Shown: positions 1 through 10,101, counted from the first letter of the stretch. The stretch is 64,000 bases of DNA from Oscillospiraceae bacterium (GCA_015065545.1 SVQA01000005.1:1-64000); one strand, 5' to 3'. The notes: generated from the letters alone by a model not told the origin. Numbers and translations: made by a program.

Positions 1-3000
1 AACCAAGGTGCCTTCTCTGTTTCGTAGTCTGTGCCTTCTGTGAAGTATACATATACTTCCTCCTGGTCGTAGACTATCGAATCGGCTGTCTTCAGGTTCT
101 CTCCATCGGAGATTACGAACTGGTAGGATGTGTCATACTTAAAGGTTCTGTAGTAGAAGCCTTCGCTGTTGGGACCATCCAGTATCTGACCGGGTTTGAG
201 AGGACCGATATTATTAAGAACTGAATCTATTGTTTCATCCCATATATATATGTATGGTGTTGAAGTAAAGTCTGAATCCTTAAAGTCAACATAGATTGTG
301 GCTGTCTTCTCGCCTGTTTCCTCAATATTTGCAGGCTCGAATGATACAGATAATTCATTTTTGCTTAGGCAGTAATCAAAGGTATAAGTACCGCCTGAAG
401 CAAGGAGTGTACACACATCCTCAGAATTCATAATGTGACCTGTAACAGAGTCTTTGATTATGGTATTGCTACCAATAATATCTTCCCCATTATTTCTGAT
501 GTTGAAGTTATACTCTCCTTTATAGAGCTCAATGGTAGTTCTGACAATGTCGGTATCATCAGTATGAAGCATTGTGATGCCTTCGTCGAGAGTATTGTAA
601 AGTCCCATAAGCTCGAAGGTGGATTCCTGCTCGGGTTCGAAGAGGTCAGCGTCGATTGTAAGTACTAATGTATCCTCGTCGAATGTAAATGTATAAACAC
701 CGCCTGATGCCTCAAGAGTGAATCTTTCATCAGATTCTTCTACAACAGTAAAGCCATTTGAATCGGTCTTATCAACTATAGTGATGTCCTTACCCTGTAA
801 GAAATCATACTCGACATTCTTAAGGATAAATTCGTATGTGCCTCTATAGAGAGTAACTGTATGGCTTACAAAGTCGGGGTCTTCTGCGTGAAGCATATTG
901 ATACCTGTTTCGAAGTCACCGTCTATACCTAACAGGTTAGTATCGGAAGGATCACCGGGATCATAAGGCTTCTTAACTCTTAAATCCATATTTGCTCTTG
1001 TTACAACCTCTGTGTTGGTTGCATCAGCAAAAGCAGTAATAATTGTGTGACCGTAATCTACTGTGTTAACCAAACCTGTTGTGCTGTCGATAATAGCGAT
1101 TGTAGGCTCGGAAGATGTAAATGTTGCAGGTCTGCCAAGTTCACTGGTAAGGAAGTCCTCTGCAGATGCGGTGAATCCGTGAATCAAGGGGAATTTCTCG
1201 GGAAGACTTACGTCGTTATTGTAGAGTACGCAGTAAGCTTCGGGAATCCACTTGCCACTTATGAAGTCACGACCCATAAGAACAATCTTATCCTCGTAAA
1301 CTCTTACATAGATGCCATCAGCTGAATCATCAATATAGCCCTGATTTACACCATTCACATAGCGTCTTGTTCTTGACACAGCACCTACGTTAACATTAAC
1401 AGGAAGGTCCACACTACCGCCACAGATGTTGCCTGTTGAGTTAAGTGCTGCGAGGGTGTTACCCGACCAAACTATAACATCGTCATACTTACTGAATACA
1501 GCTGAAACCTCATCCATATTGGTAACTGTCTGGGTACCGGGCAGATTAGAACCGCCAAGTGCCTTGTGACAGAGTACAAATACAGGTTTACCGTCGTTGT
1601 TCTCTTCATTGTCAAGAAGCTCTGCATCAAGCCACTCAAGCTGAGGTACTGAGATCTGCTCATCATCAATATCAATTACAAGGAAGATGAACTTATAGCC
1701 ACCTATCATCATTGAATAGTAGGGCTTGTCTTCTGTAACGCCCTCTGCGTATCCGCCAACAAAGGCAACGTATTCGTCCATACCGTTTCTGTCGTCTGTG
1801 TTACCATGTGCAACATAAACAGGAGGAACAGTTTTGTTAGTGGAAGCCGCTACGCTATCTCTGTATGTATTAAGACTTTCAAACTGTTCAGCTTTGCCAT
1901 CGTTGGTAGAGTCACCTGCGATGAAGATACCAAGACTGTTTGCACCGCTCAGGTCTGCGATATCCTCAAGAGCTGCTACGTAGTGCTCATCATAATAGGT
2001 ATTTGTTTCGTTGCCTACTTTTGAATCAGCAAGAACCTGGAACTCGTCATAGGTTGCATCGTCGAGTCCGTCGTAGGTTTTGCATCCCTCGGGAAGAGGA
2101 ATGTAAAGTCCTGTAGTGCTATCCACATCATTGTATCCCACATAAGCCTTAAGACCCTTTGCCCCCTCGGGAATGATTGAATAAGGTGCCATATCGAAGC
2201 TTAAGATATTATTGGTAATGGGAAGTTTTGCAAAAGAACCAAAGTCCTCGAGAGGATTACCCTCTGCGTCTACCCAATATACTGCTGCATAGGCACCGCT
2301 GCCGATATAGCCGTAGCTGTCCTCTGAAAGTTCGAGCATAACTGTACCATTAGCAAAGCCGTCGGAAAGCTTTTCTACATAATAAGCACCGCGGCTGAAT
2401 GTGCCGGTTATCTCGTTGCTAACAGAGAATGTAGCAGTATCAAGAACATTTTCATATCCTTCGGTACCGTATAAGTAAAGCTTATGTTCACCCGAAGCAA
2501 TGGGAGTTGTTACTGTGGATACATTCTGAAGAACTACTGTGCTGGAAGTATTATTGAGATTATAGCTTCCGTCAGCAGTAACATCTGCACCGGGAGTTAC
2601 ATTATTCTTGTAAAGGTCTACTCTTGCATCAGAGTCGGCAGAAGTAATTGTATCAACATCATAAGGTTCGTAAACAATTGAGTAATATGATGTAGCTGTT
2701 ACTGTGTTTCGATACAAATAACCTGTGTATCCGCCAAGCTGAACCTTAATCCAATACGGTCCGATATACTCGAGATAGTTGTAGGCGGTACCGGCAGGGA
2801 TATTCGTGATAAGCTTACCGGAATCTGTTGAATTGGAGTTGTAAAGCTCGCTGGTACTATTAACAAGATATCCGTACATCTTAACGTCAGAACCGTCAGC
2901 TACGCTAAAATAAGGTGACATATATCCTTTATCGCCATTATATTCAACATATGCCCAGTTTGCTGAATCACCGCCTGATAATCCGATTAGATTAACAGTT

Positions 3001-6000
3001 TCACCCTTTGGAACAACAGCTAACGAGGTTGCGTCGGAATCAGGAGAAACTCTTAAATTAACGTTACCTTTAGTTACAAGAGTGTTCTGGATATCAAGAG
3101 CTGTGCTGTCACAAGCCTCTGCATGAGCAGTTATATTCTCACCATAGCCGTATGAGTCTTTATCTGTAGTTACAAAGCCCTCTGATACAGTAATAGAAAC
3201 CTCAGCAAGCATTTCGGCTGTGATTACATTCTGTTCACTGAAAAGACGAACATCATATTCACCGGGCTTAAGGAATCTGCCGGGAGTAACCTTAGAGTTT
3301 GCAATAAGGTTAACATTAATACCGGGGAAATCTGCAACTTTAATTATATACTCTGCAGGAGTGGTTGCTGTATCAGAACCCTTCGGATACACACCCACCC
3401 AAGCGTTAGCGTGATTGGGTGCAAGTGCATTAAGAGTAATTTCTTCACCATAAGTATAGGTGCTTCTGTTTGTAGCAACATAAGTCAGATTATCATAAAG
3501 ATCAATATTTCCATAATCAACTTTGATTGTTGACTGTGCTCCTACTGTGAAACCATCGTCTGTAAAGAGGAACAGGTTGTATGTTTGATTGTCAAGATAA
3601 GGAGGAACACTACCGGCATTTTCGGAGTTATATATACCTGTTTTTATGTCAAAAATCTGAGTATCGCTACCATCAAGATGATAGGTATAAACAGCATACT
3701 CTAAACTTGTGGGATTTGTTACATTAGAAGTATATAATCCAACCCAGACACCATTGCCGGCGGTTACATAGATAGGCTCATCAATAACATATGCATCCTT
3801 ATTTGCATGGACAAAAGGTTCTTCAGAATCGACGTTATCGAAAATGAAGAAGTCACCGCTTACGTTATGAGGTCTTACATAACTGTCCACATAAGTTTTA
3901 TTACATACGGAACAAACGTGAGTTGTATATCCGTAAGATCTATCTGTGGGAGGAGTTACAGTTGCTACCCAAGTATGATCAGGCTTAGTTGCATAGTTTG
4001 TATAACCAATAGGAGCATCGTCTGCACAGTCTACATCGCTGTAGTAAACCTTTGGAGCATGTAATAAAGGCAGAGTATCCTCACCTATTTTCTGTCCCCA
4101 GACTTCTGTTTCCTGTGAGCCTTGAAGGAGATATGCAACCTCACCGCTTGCAAAAGCTTCAGCAGTTCTGACTTCTGCTTTACCTTCTGTATCATTACCG
4201 TTATAGCCGCCTGTGGCTGTTCCTTCAAGATAACAGTTGTTTGTATATACACCGCTGTTCTGGTTACGTCCCAGAACACCGCCCTTATAATCGCCGGAGC
4301 AGGTTACCTTACCTGTATTGTAGCAATTCTTAAATTCACCGGCATTATTAAGACGACCGCAAACACCGCCTGTATAGCTGGTACCTGTGACGTCACCTGT
4401 ATTGTAGCAGTTTTCCATAAGAGAACCGGCATTGTTAATATAACCTACTACACCGCCGACATAAGTTGGAGCGTTAACCGAGCCGGTGTTATAACATTCA
4501 AACACGTGACCTGTGTTAATGTATCCGGTAACGCCACCGACCGAGTTGGTAGTGCCCACAACTGTACCGGAGTTAGAACAATAGGAAACTGTGCCGTAAG
4601 TGTAGCCTGCAACAGCACCAATATACTGAGTACCGCTGATATATGAATTTGCTACATTAACACGAGTAACAACACCATCAGCACCTACAACACCCACAAG
4701 ACCTACATAAGCAACTGCAGATGAATGATAAAGACCTGAAACTGTGTGATTAGCACCATCAAAGGTACCCATGAACTGTGTAGTGTTATTACCGATTGGC
4801 AAAAGCTCTCTTGCATCTGTTGAGTCAGCTGTAATTGTGCCTTCGTTTACAAAAATATCCTTTGTAAGGATTGCATTGATTGCATTATTACCGCCGTTAA
4901 TCTGTGATGCAAACCAATAGAGCTTACCACCGTTGTCAATCTCGTAATATCCGTCTTCGTCTGTATCCAGAGCGGGCTCGTAGCCGTCACAAACCGTACA
5001 GAAACCGTTTACGTAGTTGTGAGGAGGAGTATCGGGAGTATTTGAATATATCTGATTGGGGTCATCGGGACAGCCAACACCCTTGAGATAAACTGTGTCA
5101 TCGTGAAGTGCAGGAAATGCATCTTCGCCAAGAGTCTGACCCCAAATATTGCCCTCCTGTGTGCCTTGAAGCAGATGAGTAACTGCACCGCTTGCAAACT
5201 GCTCGGCAGTTTTAACCTCTGCTTTACCTGCTGTGTTACTGCCGTTGATACCGCCTGCATGAGCACCTGTAAGGAAATAGCAATTTGTTACTGTTCCCTC
5301 ATTATTTCTTCCGACAACAGCACCGTCGTAGGAGGTACTTCCGGTAACGGCACCTGTAGTATAGCAATTCATAACATTAGAACCTGAGCCTGTGTTATAT
5401 CCTGTGATACCACCGCAATAACCGCCTGAACTGGAAACATCTCCAGTATTATAGCAATTATAGATCCCTGCACCGCCATGGTTATCGCCTGCTATACCGC
5501 CGACATACGCACCACCTGCAACTGTACTCTCATTAAAACACTCAACGATACATCCCGCTGTGGAGCTGTATCCTGCTATACCGCCAATATAGTTACCTGT
5601 ACCGGTAATTACAGAGTCGGTGACTGTACAACCGGAGATTGTAGCATAGTTATCACCTGCAATAAATGCACTGTTAGACTTAGCTTTAATATAGGAATTG
5701 GTAATATGTACATCCGATATATAAGCACCTGCATTCAGGTTACCAATCAAACCAACATTAGTATCGGTTGAATTGTGGTACATACCTGAAATTGTCTTAT
5801 TATTACCATTAAAGTGACCCTTAAAAGGTGTATCATCATTACCGATAGCAGTCCACTGTCTTGCATCTGTAGACTCAGCAGTGATATCGCCCTGATTGAT
5901 AACAATATCTTTGGTAAGTTTTGCGCTGATTTCTGTATTACCGCTATTAACCTGAGCTGCAAACCAGTAAAGCTTACCTGCGTTGTCAATCTCGTAATAC

Positions 6001-8756
6001 CAATCACCGTCTGTATCAAGTGCAGGCTCGTAGCCGTCACACACGGAGCAGAAGCCGTTAATATAGTTATGATCAGGAGTACTGGGATCATTTGAATAAA
6101 CCTGAACAGGGTCACCGGCACAGCCTACACCCTTGAGATAAACCTTGTCGCCATTAAGCTGAGGAATTAAATCCTCACCCAGAGTCTGACCCCAGAATTC
6201 ATCAGTCTGAGAGCCCTGAAGCAGATATGCTACTTCACCGCTAGCAAGCTGCTCAGCTGTTACTACTACAGCTTTACTTGATGTTGCGTTAGTGCAATCA
6301 GTATTGGAAGTGCCTTCAAGGTAATAGCAATTTACATAAGTGGGAGAATTATTATAGTTTCTGCCGGTGATAGCACCTGTGTAAGAACCGGTGCCTTTCG
6401 TAACCACACCTGCGTTATAGCAATTCTTAATATCAGAAGCATTATAGTTGTAACCTACAACACCGCCTGAGTAATTATTAGCGTAAACTGTTCCTGCATT
6501 GTAGCAGTTATTTACAAGACCTGCAGCAGTAGTATTATAACCTACAACACCGCCGGCATAGGAGCCTGTTGAAGAAATATCACCTGTGTTGTAGCATTCA
6601 AGGACATCATTGTTTGAATAACCTGTTATACCGCCGACATAGTTAGCTGTACCCTCGATTGTTGCCGCACTGGAACAGCCGGTAATTGTACCACTGTTAT
6701 AACCAGCGATACCAGCAGTGTAAGCACCACCTGAGAAGTAGCTGTTTGTAAGGTGAACATCACTCACTACTGCAGCTGAAGAAATGTTCGCAAAAAGTCC
6801 AATATATGTACCTGTACCTGAATAGTAAAGACCTGAGATAGTTTTGCCGTTACCGTTAAAGTTACCGGCATAAACAACAGAGGTAGTTGTACCGATGGGA
6901 TTCCATACTCTTGCATCTGTAGAGTCTGCAGTGATTGTCCCCTCATTAACAGTAATATCTGCTGTAAGGATTGCATTATACTTTGTGTTACCTGCATCAA
7001 CCTGATTTGCAAACCAGTAAAGCTTACCGGCATTGTCAATCTCGTAGTATCCGTCGCCGTCTGAATCAACTGCAGGCTCAGTAAGTCCACAATAAGAACA
7101 GAAGCCGTTTTCAACTGTATGGTCAGAAACATCAGGAGAATTTGAATAAATCTTAATCGGGTCATCTACACAGTTGGCACCTTTTTCATAAACCTTGTCG
7201 CCGTTAAGCTGAGGGAGTAAATCCTCACCTATAGTCTGACCCCAGATTTCATCAGTCTGTGTGCCCTGGAGTGTGTATGCAACTTCGCCGCTTGCAAACT
7301 GATCAGCTGTACGAGCTTCTGCTTTGCCTGCAGAGTCAGCACCGTTAATACCGCCTGCAGCAGCTGTATCTAAATAATAACAATCTGTTAAGGTTGTACC
7401 ATTTTGTCCGGTTATACCGCCAACATAAGAAGCTCCACCTGTTACAGTACCTGTGCTAAAGCAATTTCTTATGATAGCACTGGTGCTTGCATTATTACCG
7501 GAAATACCGCCTACATAATTGCCGGTACCGGTAACTGCACCTGTGTTATAACAGCTAATAATGGTTGTAGCGTTGTAGTTAGAGCCTGCGATACCACCGA
7601 CATATGCACCTGTGCCATTAATAGTACCTGTGTTATAACATCTGAGTATATCGCCGGCAGATCCGTTATTGTAACCTGCAACACCGGCAACATAGCCCTT
7701 ACCGGTAACTACACCCGAGTTTGAACAATCGGTGATAACGCGAGTGTTGTGACCAACTACACCAGCGCAATACTGACCGGTAGCTGTAACATTGCCAGAG
7801 TTCTTTGATTCAAGAACCTGACCTACACTTTTACCGGCTACACCGCCGGTATTTGTTACACCCTCAACAGTACCGCTGTTTGTACAGTTTGTAACTATAG
7901 ATGCTGCATTCTGAATATTACCGACTACACCACCGCAGTCTGTAGTCATACCTTTAACATAGCCGGAATTATGGCAATCGGTCATTACTGAGCTGTTTGA
8001 ATGGAAACCGACTATACCGCCTACGTAAGAATGACCGAGAACAGAGCTTGTGTTTGTACATCCTGTTATGGTAAGAGTGTAAGCGTAACCTACAACACCG
8101 CCAATATACAAGGCATCTGAATTACTACCGACAACAGTATTATCTATGCTGTGACAGTTAGTTATTGTACCATAGCTATAGCCCACAATAGCACCTACAG
8201 AATCATCACCTTGGATGTAAGAATTCTTAAGGGTAAGATTCTGAAGAGAGAAGTTCGCACCGGTTCTACCAAAAAGGCCTTTAAAGCTTGAAGAGGTATC
8301 ATTATGATAAAGACCGGAAATAGAGAAATTATTTCCCTCAAAATCACCGTTGTAAATATTACTGCCAGAACGACCTATTCCAAGCCAAGCTCTTGCATCT
8401 GTTGACTCTTCGGTCATCTTTCCTTCATTTACAATAATATTTGCTGTCAGCTCACCATTGATTGTAGTTTTTCCGCTAAAAACAAGAGCAGAAAAAGCAT
8501 ACAAATCATCAGCCGTGCCAATATCATAGTAGCCATCGTCATCGTTATCGTAAAGTGTTACGCTGGCTCCGGTATCAATTGTGACAGTTAATGGATCAAC
8601 ACCAACACCTGATACATCCAAATCTGCCGCCAAATCGGCAATATCCCGACTTGCAGAAGATATAGGTATACCAATGGTAAGCATTGACATTGTCATAATC
8701 AATACCAAAACAACTGATATTAACCTTTTTGTTATGTTTCTCGCATTTGATTTCAT
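1..8756 (-). CDS. Giant secreted GLUG-repeat protein with SH3b, phosphoesterase-like and Big_2-like domains (3' end outside window)
   Basis: I read one open frame on the minus strand from ATG at 8756 to the left edge, at least 2,918 codons; the C-terminus is missing. AGGTGAT lies 8 bases before the ATG. Order by residue: signal peptide (~1-32, hydrophobic core ending ISSAS); four supermodules of about 330 residues (~72-530, 564-880, 914-1230, 1262-1580), each opening with DGYYEIDNAGKLYWFA-like sequence, carrying many GLUG repeats (YVGGIAGYN..CYNTG) and closing with FASGEVAYLLQG..WGQ.IGED.LP; beta-rich segments; two SH3b-like domains (~1890-1942, VNLRVSPDSDA, and ~1957-2019); a calcineurin-like phosphoesterase fold (~2237-2452); a Big_2-like segment (~2520-2585, SSEPTIAIIDSTTGLV); then repeated small beta modules. 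GLUG repeats are known from extracellular and adhesin-like proteins. A role at the cell surface, binding polymers or matrix, is inference; a dockerin or anchor may lie outside the window. Confidence 0.88.
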   Translation of the reverse strand, partial: MKSNARNITKRLISVVLVLIMTMSMLTIGIPISSASRDIADLAADLDVSGVGVDPLTVTIDTGASVTLYDNDDDGYYDIGTADDLYAFSALVFSGKTTINGELTANIIVNEGKMTEESTDARAWLGIGRSGSNIYNGDFEGNNFSISGLYHNDTSSSFKGLFGRTGANFSLQNLTLKNSYIQGDDSVGAIVGYSYGTITNCHSIDNTVVGSNSDALYIGGVVGYAYTLTITGCTNTSSVLGHSYVGGIVGFHSNSSVMTDCHNSGYVKGMTTDCGGVVGNIQNAASIVTNCTNSGTVEGVTNTGGVAGKSVGQVLESKNSGNVTATGQYCAGVVGHNTRVITDCSNSGVVTGKGYVAGVAGYNNGSAGDILRCYNTGTINGTGAYVGGIAGSNYNATTIISCYNTGAVTGTGNYVGGISGNNASTSAIIRNCFSTGTVTGGASYVGGITGQNGTTLTDCYYLDTAAAGGINGADSAGKAEARTADQFASGEVAYTLQGTQTDEIWGQTIGEDLLPQLNGDKVYEKGANCVDDPIKIYSNSPDVSDHTVENGFCSYCGLTEPAVDSDGDGYYEIDNAGKLYWFANQVDAGNTKYNAILTADITVNEGTITADSTDARVWNPIGTTTSVVYAGNFNGNGKTISGLYYSGTGTYIGLFANISSAAVVSDVHLTNSYFSGGAYTAGIAGYNSGTITGCSSAATIEGTANYVGGITGYSNNDVLECYNTGDISSTGSYAGGVVGYNTTAAGLVNNCYNAGTVYANNYSGGVVGYNYNASDIKNCYNAGVVTKGTGSYTGAITGRNYNNSPTYVNCYYLEGTSNTDCTNATSSKAVVVTAEQLASGEVAYLLQGSQTDEFWGQTLGEDLIPQLNGDKVYLKGVGCAGDPVQVYSNDPSTPDHNYINGFCSVCDGYEPALDTDGDWYYEIDNAGKLYWFAAQVNSGNTEISAKLTKDIVINQGDITAESTDARQWTAIGNDDTPFKGHFNGNNKTISGMYHNSTDTNVGLIGNLNAGAYISDVHITNSYIKAKSNSAFIAGDNYATISGCTVTDSVITGTGNYIGGIAGYSSTAGCIVECFNESTVAGGAYVGGIAGDNHGGAGIYNCYNTGDVSSSGGYCGGITGYNTGSGSNVMNCYTTGAVTGSTSYDGAVVGRNNEGTVTNCYFLTGAHAGGINGSNTAGKAEVKTAEQFASGAVTHLLQGTQEGNIWGQTLGEDAFPALHDDTVYLKGVGCPDDPNQIYSNTPDTPPHNYVNGFCTVCDGYEPALDTDEDGYYEIDNGGKLYWFASQINGGNNAINAILTKDIFVNEGTITADSTDARELLPIGNNTTQFMGTFDGANHTVSGLYHSSAVAYVGLVGVVGADGVVTRVNVANSYISGTQYIGAVAGYTYGTVSYCSNSGTVVGTTNSVGGVTGYINTGHVFECYNTGSVNAPTYVGGVVGYINNAGSLMENCYNTGDVTGTSYTGGVCGRLNNAGEFKNCYNTGKVTCSGDYKGGVLGRNQNSGVYTNNCYLEGTATGGYNGNDTEGKAEVRTAEAFASGEVAYLLQGSQETEVWGQKIGEDTLPLLHAPKVYYSDVDCADDAPIGYTNYATKPDHTWVATVTPPTDRSYGYTTHVCSVCNKTYVDSYVRPHNVSGDFFIFDNVDSEEPFVHANKDAYVIDEPIYVTAGNGVWVGLYTSNVTNPTSLEYAVYTYHLDGSDTQIFDIKTGIYNSENAGSVPPYLDNQTYNLFLFTDDGFTVGAQSTIKVDYGNIDLYDNLTYVATNRSTYTYGEEITLNALAPNHANAWVGVYPKGSDTATTPAEYIIKVADFPGINVNLIANSKVTPGRFLKPGEYDVRLFSEQNVITAEMLAEVSITVSEGFVTTDKDSYGYGENITAHAEACDSTALDIQNTLVTKGNVNLRVSPDSDATSLAVVPKGETVNLIGLSGGDSANWAYVEYNGDKGYMSPYFSVADGSDVKMYGYLVNSTSELYNSNSTDSGKLITNIPAGTAYNYLEYIGPYWIKVQLGGYTGYLYRNTVTATSYYSIVYEPYDVDTITSADSDARVDLYKNNVTPGADVTADGSYNLNNTSSTVVLQNVSTVTTPIASGEHKLYLYGTEGYENVLDTATFSVSNEITGTFSRGAYYVEKLSDGFANGTVMLELSEDSYGYIGSGAYAAVYWVDAEGNPLEDFGSFAKLPITNNILSFDMAPYSIIPEGAKGLKAYVGYNDVDSTTGLYIPLPEGCKTYDGLDDATYDEFQVLADSKVGNETNTYYDEHYVAALEDIADLSGANSLGIFIAGDSTNDGKAEQFESLNTYRDSVAASTNKTVPPVYVAHGNTDDRNGMDEYVAFVGGYAEGVTEDKPYYSMMIGGYKFIFLVIDIDDEQISVPQLEWLDAELLDNEENNDGKPVFVLCHKALGGSNLPGTQTVTNMDEVSAVFSKYDDVIVWSGNTLAALNSTGNICGGSVDLPVNVNVGAVSRTRRYVNGVNQGYIDDSADGIYVRVYEDKIVLMGRDFISGKWIPEAYCVLYNNDVSLPEKFPLIHGFTASAEDFLTSELGRPATFTSSEPTIAIIDSTTGLVNTVDYGHTIITAFADATNTEVVTRANMDLRVKKPYDPGDPSDTNLLGIDGDFETGINMLHAEDPDFVSHTVTLYRGTYEFILKNVEYDFLQGKDITIVDKTDSNGFTVVEESDERFTLEASGGVYTFTFDEDTLVLTIDADLFEPEQESTFELMGLYNTLDEGITMLHTDDTDIVRTTIELYKGEYNFNIRNNGEDIIGSNTIIKDSVTGHIMNSEDVCTLLASGGTYTFDYCLSKNELSVSFEPANIEETGEKTATIYVDFKDSDFTSTPYIYIWDETIDSVLNNIGPLKPGQILDGPNSEGFYYRTFKYDTSYQFVISDGENLKTADSIVYDQEEVYVYFTEGTDYETEKAPW

Positions 8757-8918
8757 AAGAACATCACCTAACTTTTTAAAAATATTTGAAAATAATAAAT
8801 ATGTAAAAACAATAATTCCAAAAGTCATTGGAGCAGACTCATGTCGTCTCACAGGCTCTCGTCCTGAGGAGTTGAGATATAGGAGCGGTCAGCGGTTTAG
8901 CTCATCTCCCCTTTTGAA

Positions 8919-9216
8919 TTATTTAACACTTTCTGCTTCATAGGAATTTTTGATTATGCCTGCCAGCTTCTTCTGGATGTGGGTTGCATCCTTAACCGAA
9001 ACCTTTGCACTGGAATTGATAACTACAGGAAGAGTATTATTACCGCCAAATACGGAGTGTTCTGAAGTAATTTCTACAAGTCCATGAGCTGTAAACATGA
9101 ACACGCAGTTGTAGCCTTTAAACGGGAATGCCGATAGTAATTAAGGACATAAGCATAACCAATACGAGAATGAATGACAGCATTGGACCCATTGTGGTTC
9201 TGAAATGAGTATTCAT
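8919..9216 (-). pseudogene. Remnant of a secreted dockerin protein (signal peptide and dockerin half in different frames)
   Basis: ATG at 9216, preceded by TAGGAG, opens a 32-codon peptide (MNTHFRTTMGP, then a hydrophobic run ending LITIGIPV) and stops at 9118. It resembles the signal peptide of the giant gene just downstream, which ends LTIGIPISSA. Right after the stop, in another frame, comes a 61-residue stretch (9104-8919) ending in VSVKDATHIQKKLAGI, a recognisable half of a type I dockerin repeat. Its calcium loop is degenerate: SSAK stands where D-x-N/D-G is expected. The simplest reading is a secreted dockerin gene that lost its middle and its frame. The alternative is a very short secreted peptide plus a chance match. 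Confidence 0.6.
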
Positions 9217-9604
9217 TTGGTCAGCTCCTACAGACAATTTGTACCGTACAAAAACAACATAAAAACCGAGCAGCAAGAATTATGTTGTAATATTGTGTTA
9301 GCGAAATTAACAATAACACAATTTCTAAAAAAGGGTATAGTATCCCCTATATTATATATTTACTTATATATTATATATCATGATGCTGGTAAATTCAACA
9401 AATATTACAAGCAAAATACAAAACTGTTAAAATGTATCAAAATAGTTTCAAACCTTGTTAATTCTGACTAAAGGATTTTTTTGAGAATTTTCTTGACAAT
9501 AAAATCACAGGTAAAATTAAACAATACTTTTTCCTTCATGTTGTGCAACTCAACGAAGATTCAAGATAATATTCTTCTATTATCTTGACTATATTTATTC
9601 TGAA

Positions 9605-9805
9605 ATAGGCCTAAAAGCCTCCCTCATCGAGGGAAGACTCCCTCACAGTGTGAGGGAGATGTCTGCAAAGCAGACAGAGGGAGACAGGCTCCGTGAGAGG
9701 TGAATTTTGCCGAAAGCAAAAGACGGAGGGAGTTAAACATAACATTTCCTCTTACTCCCTCAGTCAGCTATCGCTGACAGCTCCCTCAAAGATGGAGCCT
9801 CTCAT
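9605..9805. repeat. Array of short palindromes in intergenic DNA (CTCCCTC family)
   Basis: Within the roughly 600-base gap 9217-9816 there is a chain of perfect or near-perfect hairpins: TCCCTCATCGAGGGA, CTCCCTCACAGTGTGAGGGAG, GTCTGCAAAGCAGAC and GTCAGCTATCGCTGAC, with flanking CTCCCTC/GAGGGAG. No gene is visible. The unit looks like an interspersed repeat; a reduced copy (CTCCCTCATCAGAGGGAG) sits at 30981-30998. The rest of the gap (9217-9600) is AT-rich with no clear signal. Confidence 0.7.
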
Positions 9806-9816
9806 CACCCAGGCAT

Positions 9817-9850
9817 AAAAAAAACCACCGAGCATAAAACTCGGTGGTTT
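9817..9850 (-). terminator. Rho-independent terminator of rpsF-ssb-rpsR
   Basis: On the minus strand an AAACCACCGAG/CTCGGTGGTTT stem with a seven-base loop is followed by a run of eight T. It lies 17 bases after the rpsR stop codon. Confidence 0.92.
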
Positions 9851-9867
9851 AAAATCAAACTATGAAA

Positions 9868-10101
9868 TTAGTCTGCAGAGTAAGGAAGAAGTGCAAGATA
9901 ACGAGCACGCTTGATTGCTACTGTGAGCTCTCTCTGGTGTGCTGCGCAAGTACCTGTTACTCTTCTGGGAAGGATCTTTGCTCTTTCAGACATATAGCGG
10001 CGGAGACGGTTGATATCTTTGTAATCGATCTTCTCTACCTTGTCAACGCAGAAAGCGCAAACTTTTCTGCGGGACTTTCTGTGCATGGGTCTTTCAGCCA
10101 T
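9868..10101 (-). CDS. rpsR: 30S ribosomal protein S18
   Basis: 77 residues, the normal length for S18, a small-subunit protein that pairs with S6 on the 16S rRNA platform. Recognisable sequence includes KVCAFC near the N-terminus, [21 protein letters not shown] in two parts ([10 protein letters not shown] and [13 protein letters not shown]), and the basic C-terminal [14 protein letters not shown]. It is last in the rpsF-ssb-rpsR operon, the usual Firmicute order, and is followed at once by a strong terminator. The single visible CxxC pair (CAFC) is a partial version of the zinc-type S18 N-terminus. Confidence 0.97.
   Translation of the reverse strand: MAERPMHRKSRRKVCAFCVDKVEKIDYKDINRLRRYMSERAKILPRRVTGTCAAHQRELTVAIKRARYLALLPYSAD

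Noticed and set aside
4122..4646. Plus-strand open frame of 174 codons inside the giant gene
   Set aside because: It is antisense to GLUG repeats, has no ribosome binding site, and its Cys/Thr/Ile-rich repetitive product mirrors the repeat DNA. The same holds for other plus-strand frames in 435-8100.
8757..8918. Possible promoter or small RNA before the giant gene
   Set aside because: I could not find a convincing -35/-10 pair or a stable hairpin; only the ribosome binding site is clear.
9205..9471. Plus-strand frame of 88 codons in the intergenic gap
   Set aside because: AT-rich with no ribosome binding site, no family pattern, and it overlaps the start region of the dockerin remnant.
9605..9805. 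Possible CRISPR or insertion sequence
   Set aside because: The palindromes differ in sequence, spacing is irregular, and no transposase or cas gene is near.
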